From assembly GCA_902796975.1 (NCBI GenBank), contig CADBRF010000195.1:1-7338 (forward strand): a stretch of DNA of 7,338 nt, given 5' to 3'. Position 1 is the stretch's first letter. Every line of letters begins with the position of its first letter. Position numbers and translations under genes: made by a program. This document shows positions 4,691 through 7,338 of this stretch, piece by piece. The notes under the pieces were generated by a model. It was not told the origin of the DNA. It saw only the letters and a list, made by a program, of their open reading frames with translations, and searched no databases. This stretch comes from an uncultured Coriobacteriaceae bacterium. GTDB lineage: Bacteria > Actinomycetota > Coriobacteriia > Coriobacteriales > QAMH01.

Positions 4691-5362
4691 TTACATCCGC
4701 GAGAGTATCAGCTCCACCAAACCCGGAATGTCGTCTGGCGCAGCCGCAATAGCATCAGCTGCATCGAGCTCCCCCGGCGCAGCATACCCATACGCGCATC
4801 CAATAAAGGGGAAGCCGTTTTCGCGCGCCATCGCGAGTTCTCCCCCACGGTCCCCCACGCCGATATAGGGGCCAGAAAAGGCAGGGCCGATGGCCTCCCG
4901 GAAAATTTCCGACTTGCTCATGCCGGGATGTTCTTCTGCGTTGAAATAGGCACAGAACCACTGGTCGAGGCCGAAAGCCTCCCGGACACGCTCCTGATAA
5001 TCCGCATGGCAGTTGGAGAGAAAAACGAGGCGGTGGCCTGCCCGCTTGAGCACATCAAGCGCCTCCGGAACACCAGGGAAGAGCTTGCCCCTACCACCGG
5101 CAAGCTCCCGGTCCATGCTCTCCCCCACGAGCGCGATGGATTCCTCCACTAACTCGGGCGCAAGGCCGGGAGCAGCCTGCTCCCACATGCGTTCAGGCGT
5201 GATACCGATGAAGCTCTTCAGCTCAGCCTCGGTGAATTCATGGAGCGGAACAGCCCCCTGCTGCTCGAGCCGCCCATAGACAGACCGAACAGCGGGGGCA
5301 TAGGCTCCCATGATGTCATGCAGGGTGCCGTCGAAATCGAGGACGATTGTCGCTTGCGTCAC
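4691..5362 (-). CDS. HAD-family phosphatase in the riboflavin operon, candidate ARPP phosphatase
   Basis: This is a 223-residue haloacid-dehalogenase-type hydrolase, and all four HAD motifs are present. Motif I is D-F-D-G-T at 9-13 (nucleophile Asp9, acid Asp11). Motif II is L-S-N with Ser116. Motif III is Lys150 in G-M-S-K-S. Motif IV is G-D-R-G-G-E with Asp171 and Glu175. A helical cap of about 75 residues follows motif I, as in phosphoglycolate-phosphatase-like (C1 cap) enzymes. I chose the GTG at 5362 rather than the longer frame from 5425: GGAG sits 7 bases before it, the N-terminus then starts directly with the first core strand, and the longer form would overlap ribH. The gene starts 14 bases after ribH, so the two are very likely co-transcribed. 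Context suggests it dephosphorylates 5-amino-6-ribitylamino-uracil 5'-phosphate, the step before RibH, which HAD enzymes carry out in other bacteria. A general phosphatase role remains possible. Confidence 0.85.
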   Translation of the reverse strand: MTQATIVLDFDGTLHDIMGAYAPAVRSVYGRLEQQGAVPLHEFTEAELKSFIGITPERMWEQAAPGLAPELVEESIALVGESMDRELAGGRGKLFPGVPEALDVLKRAGHRLVFLSNCHADYQERVREAFGLDQWFCAYFNAEEHPGMSKSEIFREAIGPAFSGPYIGVGDRGGELAMARENGFPFIGCAYGYAAPGELDAADAIAAAPDDIPGLVELILSRM

Positions 5363-5369
5363 AGATGCT

Positions 5370-5373
5370 CTCC
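5370..5373 (-). promoter_or_regulatory. Ribosome-binding site that sets the HAD gene start
   Basis: GGAG on the minus strand lies 7 bases before the GTG at 5362 and directly after the ribH stop codon. It supports the GTG start and suggests translational coupling with ribH. Confidence 0.65.
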
Positions 5374-5376
5374 AGC

Positions 5377-5844
5377 CTAGAGCTGACGCATGAGGTTGAC
5401 CATCTCGATAGCGCCCGTTGCGCACTCGGACCCCTTGTTGCCCGCCTTGCTACCCGCGCGCTCAACAGCTTGCTCGATGGTATCGGTGGTGAGGACGCCC
5501 ATCATTACGGGTTTGCCAGCTACCAGAGCAACCTGAGCAATGCCCTTGGAGACCTCGTTCACCACAACATCGTAGTGCGAGGTTGCGCCGCGGATGACGG
5601 CGCCAAGGCAGATGACCGCGTCATACTCGTCGCTCTGAGCCATCTTCTGGGCAACAACGGGAATCTCGAACGCGCCGGGAACCCATGCAACGATCACGTT
5701 CTCGTCGGGGACGTCGTGGCGGCGGAGCGAATCGAGCGCGCCGCCCACGAGCTTGTTCACGATGATCTCGTTGAAGCGGGCAGCAACAATGCCGACCTTG
5801 ATGCCTTCGTTGACAAGCTTGCCTTCTACAACTTTCACAGCCAT
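5377..5844 (-). CDS. ribH: 6,7-dimethyl-8-ribityllumazine synthase
   Basis: RibH condenses 5-amino-6-ribitylamino-uracil with 3,4-dihydroxy-2-butanone 4-phosphate, the second-last step of riboflavin synthesis; in the cytosol the family forms pentamers or 60-subunit shells. The 155-residue length is normal. Family motifs are A-R-F-N (22-25, substrate-stacking Phe24), V-P-G-A-F-E (55-60), G-A-V-I-R-G-A-T-S-H (81-90, catalytic His90) and E-R-A-G-x-K-A-G-N-K-G (128-138, phosphate-binding Arg129). The start ATG at 5844 has a strong AAAAGGAG six bases upstream. A much longer frame running upstream in the same phase overlaps ribBA and is not real. It lies 88 bases after ribBA and 14 bases before the HAD gene, all on the same strand. 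Nothing is missing or odd. Confidence 0.97.
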   Translation of the reverse strand: MAVKVVEGKLVNEGIKVGIVAARFNEIIVNKLVGGALDSLRRHDVPDENVIVAWVPGAFEIPVVAQKMAQSDEYDAVICLGAVIRGATSHYDVVVNEVSKGIAQVALVAGKPVMMGVLTTDTIEQAVERAGSKAGNKGSECATGAIEMVNLMRQL

Positions 5845-5932
5845 GGTTTTCTCCTTTTCAATCGTTATGCAGCCTTGCGTTTGTGCTTTTTCCGCCTTGT
5901 ATGCAACTTTGCGTTTTGCCGTTGTTGCTTGC
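5845..5932 (-). other. ribBA-ribH intergenic gap
   Basis: These 88 bases lie between the ribBA stop and ribH, and are A/C/G-rich on the minus strand with repeated GCAA motifs. I see no hairpin, terminator or clear promoter apart from the ribH ribosome-binding site (GGAG, 5851-5854). Confidence 0.5.
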
Positions 5933-7153
5933 TTACAGGATCTCGTCGAGCATGTGCCCCATCTTGTCGCGTTTGGTTTCCAGATACTTGCGGTCGTATT
6001 CCTGTGGGGCGATTTCAATGGGAACACGCTCCACGATCTGGAGGTTGAATCCAGTGAGGCCGTAGATCTTGGAGGGGTTGTTGGTGAGCAGGCGGATGGT
6101 CTTGCAGCCGAGGTTGCGCAGGATCTGCGCGCCACTCCAGTACTCGCGGAGGTCCGCTTCAAACCCAAGCGCCTCGTTTGCCTCGACGGTATCCAACCCC
6201 TGTTCCTGCAGGGCATAAGCCTTAATCTTGTTGATGAGACCAATGCCCCGCCCCTCCTGGCGCATGTAGAGAATAACGCCGCGCCCTTCCGCCTCGATTT
6301 GCTCCATGGCCCGGTGGAGCTGGGCGCCGCAATCGCAGCGCTTGGAGCCGAAGACATCGCCCGTGAGGCATTCGGAATGGACGCGAGTGAGCACGTTTTT
6401 TCCATCGCCAATCTCGCCCTTGACCAGCGCCACATGCTCCTCGCCCGTGATGTCGTTACGGAAGCCATGGATGACGAAGTCGCCATAGGCAGTGGGCAAC
6501 TTGGCAACTGCAAGCTCCTTCATGTGGTTGTCGTGCGCGCGGCAGTAGTCCTGGAGCTGTTTGATGGAGATGAAGCAGAGATGGTACTGAGCAGCCATCT
6601 GGGCGAGCTCGGTGGTGCGCATCATGGTGCCGTCCTCGCGCATAATCTCGCAGCAGAGGCCGCACTGCTTCATGCCCGCATGCCGGAGCAGGTCGACCGT
6701 CGCCTCGGTGTGACCGTTGCGCTGAAGCACGCCGCCCGGCTTTGCCACGAGGGGGAACATATGCCCTGGCCTGCGGAAATCTTCCGGACGCGAGCTCTCA
6801 TCCACGCATTTCATGGCCGTGATGGAGCGCTCAGCTGCGGAAATGCCCGTGGTCGTGGAGGCATGGTCGATGGAGACGGTAAAGGCCGTCTCGTGGTTGT
6901 CGGTATTCTCCGACACCATCTGGGTGAGGCCGAGCCTGTGCGCGATATCGGAACTCATGGGCATGCAAATGAGCCCCTTGGCGTGCGTCGCCATGAAGTT
7001 CACGTTCGCCTGGGTCGCATACTCGGCGGCGCAGATGAGGTCCCCCTCGTTTTCGCGGTCGGGGTCATCGACCACCATGATCAGATGCCCAGATTGAAGT
7101 TCGTTGATGGCATCCTCTACGGTTCCCATCAAGTCTTTAATATCCTGTGGCAT
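5933..7153 (-). CDS. ribBA: Bifunctional 3,4-dihydroxy-2-butanone-4-phosphate synthase / GTP cyclohydrolase II
   Basis: RibBA supplies both precursors of riboflavin: its N-terminal half turns ribulose 5-phosphate into the 4-carbon unit, and its C-terminal half opens the imidazole ring of GTP. The 406 residues are full length. Numbering from the ATG at 7153, the RibB part (about 8-205) has D-R-E-N-E-G-D-L (32-39), P-G-H-M-F-P-L (129-135), G-H-T-E-A (147-151) and catalytic Glu169 in C-C-E-I. The RibA part (about 210-400) has the zinc ligands Cys262, Cys273 and Cys275 (C-L-T-G-D...C-D-C-G), Y-M-R-Q-E-G-R-G-I-G-L (296-306) and L-L-T-N-N-P-S-K (355-362). All key residues are present, so both halves should be active. 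I prefer ATG 7153 to the GTG at 7159 because GGAG lies 5 bases before the ATG but would overlap the GTG. It sits between ribE and ribH. An FMN riboswitch would be expected upstream of the operon, outside the window. Confidence 0.97.
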   Translation of the reverse strand: MPQDIKDLMGTVEDAINELQSGHLIMVVDDPDRENEGDLICAAEYATQANVNFMATHAKGLICMPMSSDIAHRLGLTQMVSENTDNHETAFTVSIDHASTTTGISAAERSITAMKCVDESSRPEDFRRPGHMFPLVAKPGGVLQRNGHTEATVDLLRHAGMKQCGLCCEIMREDGTMMRTTELAQMAAQYHLCFISIKQLQDYCRAHDNHMKELAVAKLPTAYGDFVIHGFRNDITGEEHVALVKGEIGDGKNVLTRVHSECLTGDVFGSKRCDCGAQLHRAMEQIEAEGRGVILYMRQEGRGIGLINKIKAYALQEQGLDTVEANEALGFEADLREYWSGAQILRNLGCKTIRLLTNNPSKIYGLTGFNLQIVERVPIEIAPQEYDRKYLETKRDKMGHMLDEIL

Positions 7154-7158
7154 AGCCA

Positions 7159-7162
7159 CTCC
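7159..7162 (-). promoter_or_regulatory. ribBA: Ribosome-binding site that sets the ribBA start
   Basis: GGAG on the minus strand (within TTGGAGTGGCTATG) stands 5 bases before the ATG at 7153. The alternative GTG start at 7159-7157 overlaps this site, so it is unlikely to be used. Confidence 0.7.
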
Positions 7163-7197
7163 AATCTCTATATCTCACGAATTACCGCGTTGCTGTC

Positions 7198-7338
7198 TTA
7201 CCATCCGTATTCGCGGAGAAATTCCTCTGTGATGCCGCTCTGTTTTCGCTCTGGTTCTTGCTCGACCTGGCCGCCCTGCATGAGTTTGGCCACATATTTG
7301 CCGATGATGTCGTGCTCGAGGTTGACCGTATCGCCCAC
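7198..7338 (-). CDS. ribE: Riboflavin synthase (alpha subunit), C-terminal 46 residues, partial at window edge
   Basis: The minus-strand frame from the window end reads VGDTVNLEHDIIGKYVAKLM, then a charged tail, and ends at the TAA at 7198. G-D-x-V-N-L-E-x-D-I-I-G-K-Y-V is the hallmark C-terminal segment of the second lumazine-binding barrel of riboflavin synthase, which converts two lumazine molecules into riboflavin plus the pyrimidine. The tail after it (GGQVEQEPERKQSGITEEFLREYGW) is variable in this family. The gene ends 44 bases before ribBA, giving the common order ribE-ribBA-ribH. Most of the gene lies outside the window, so its completeness cannot be judged. The symbol follows Bacillus/actinobacterial use; it is ribC in some enterobacterial naming. 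Confidence 0.92.
   Translation of the reverse strand: MGDTVNLEHDIIGKYVAKLMQGGQVEQEPERKQSGITEEFLREYGW

Noticed and set aside
4518..4868. A 116-codon plus-strand frame over the GC-rich repeats
   Set aside because: It is repeat-driven, antisense to the HAD gene over much of its length, and has no start signal.
5347..6048. A 233-codon plus-strand frame opposite ribH and ribBA
   Set aside because: It is antisense to two certain genes, has no family resemblance, and is explained by the third-position GC bias of the real genes.
5377..6513. A 378-codon minus-strand frame that would extend RibH far upstream
   Set aside because: Its upstream part overlaps ribBA in another frame and has the Ser/Arg-rich look of a shadow. 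RibH has its own strong ribosome-binding site and normal length from 5844.

Overview
The window looks like chromosomal DNA of a moderately high-GC, gut-type actinobacterium. My best guess is the class Coriobacteriia. The basis is a Tat-type lipoprotein esterase of the tannase-like family, an Rpn-type nuclease with a long Glu-Gly-Arg tail, GC-biased codon use, and AT-rich orphan genes between housekeeping blocks. This placement is inference; no marker gene is present.

Layout. (1) 1-588, plus strand: the 3' part of an Rpn/PD-(D/E)XK transposase-like nuclease gene, ending in a repetitive EGR-rich tail. (2) 619-654: a perfect 13-bp stem-loop between converging genes. (3) 662-2677, minus strand: a large secreted lipoprotein alpha/beta hydrolase resembling bacterial subtype-B tannases. 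(4) 2678-3329: a long divergent intergenic region with two related 64-bp palindromic elements in opposite orientation. (5) 3330-4407: an accessory patch with two orphan small genes, one doubtful micro-ORF, a VRR-NUC gene fragment that stops at a dispersed repeat, and a roughly 190-bp AT-rich block of nested inverted repeats. (6) 4469-4677: GC-rich direct repeats. (7) 4691-7338, minus strand: the riboflavin operon in the order ribE (3' end only), ribBA, ribH, then a HAD phosphatase gene.

How the genes work together. RibBA starts both branches of riboflavin synthesis (GTP opening and formation of the 4-carbon unit). RibH joins the two branches into 6,7-dimethyl-8-ribityllumazine, and RibE converts that to riboflavin. 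The HAD gene starts 14 bases after ribH with its ribosome-binding site between them, so it is a good candidate for the often unassigned step that removes phosphate from the ribityl-pyrimidine intermediate just before RibH. The hydrolase probably acts on an ester substrate outside the cell membrane; its substrate is not established.

The most unusual content is non-coding: three copies of a 34-bp palindrome with a strongly conserved loop (619-654, 3758-3791, 3983-4016), the paired 64-bp elements with GATGTACATC-type ends, and the VRR-NUC fragment truncated exactly at one 34-bp repeat. I see no CRISPR array, tRNA, rRNA or complete insertion sequence, and no clear multi-gene undescribed system.
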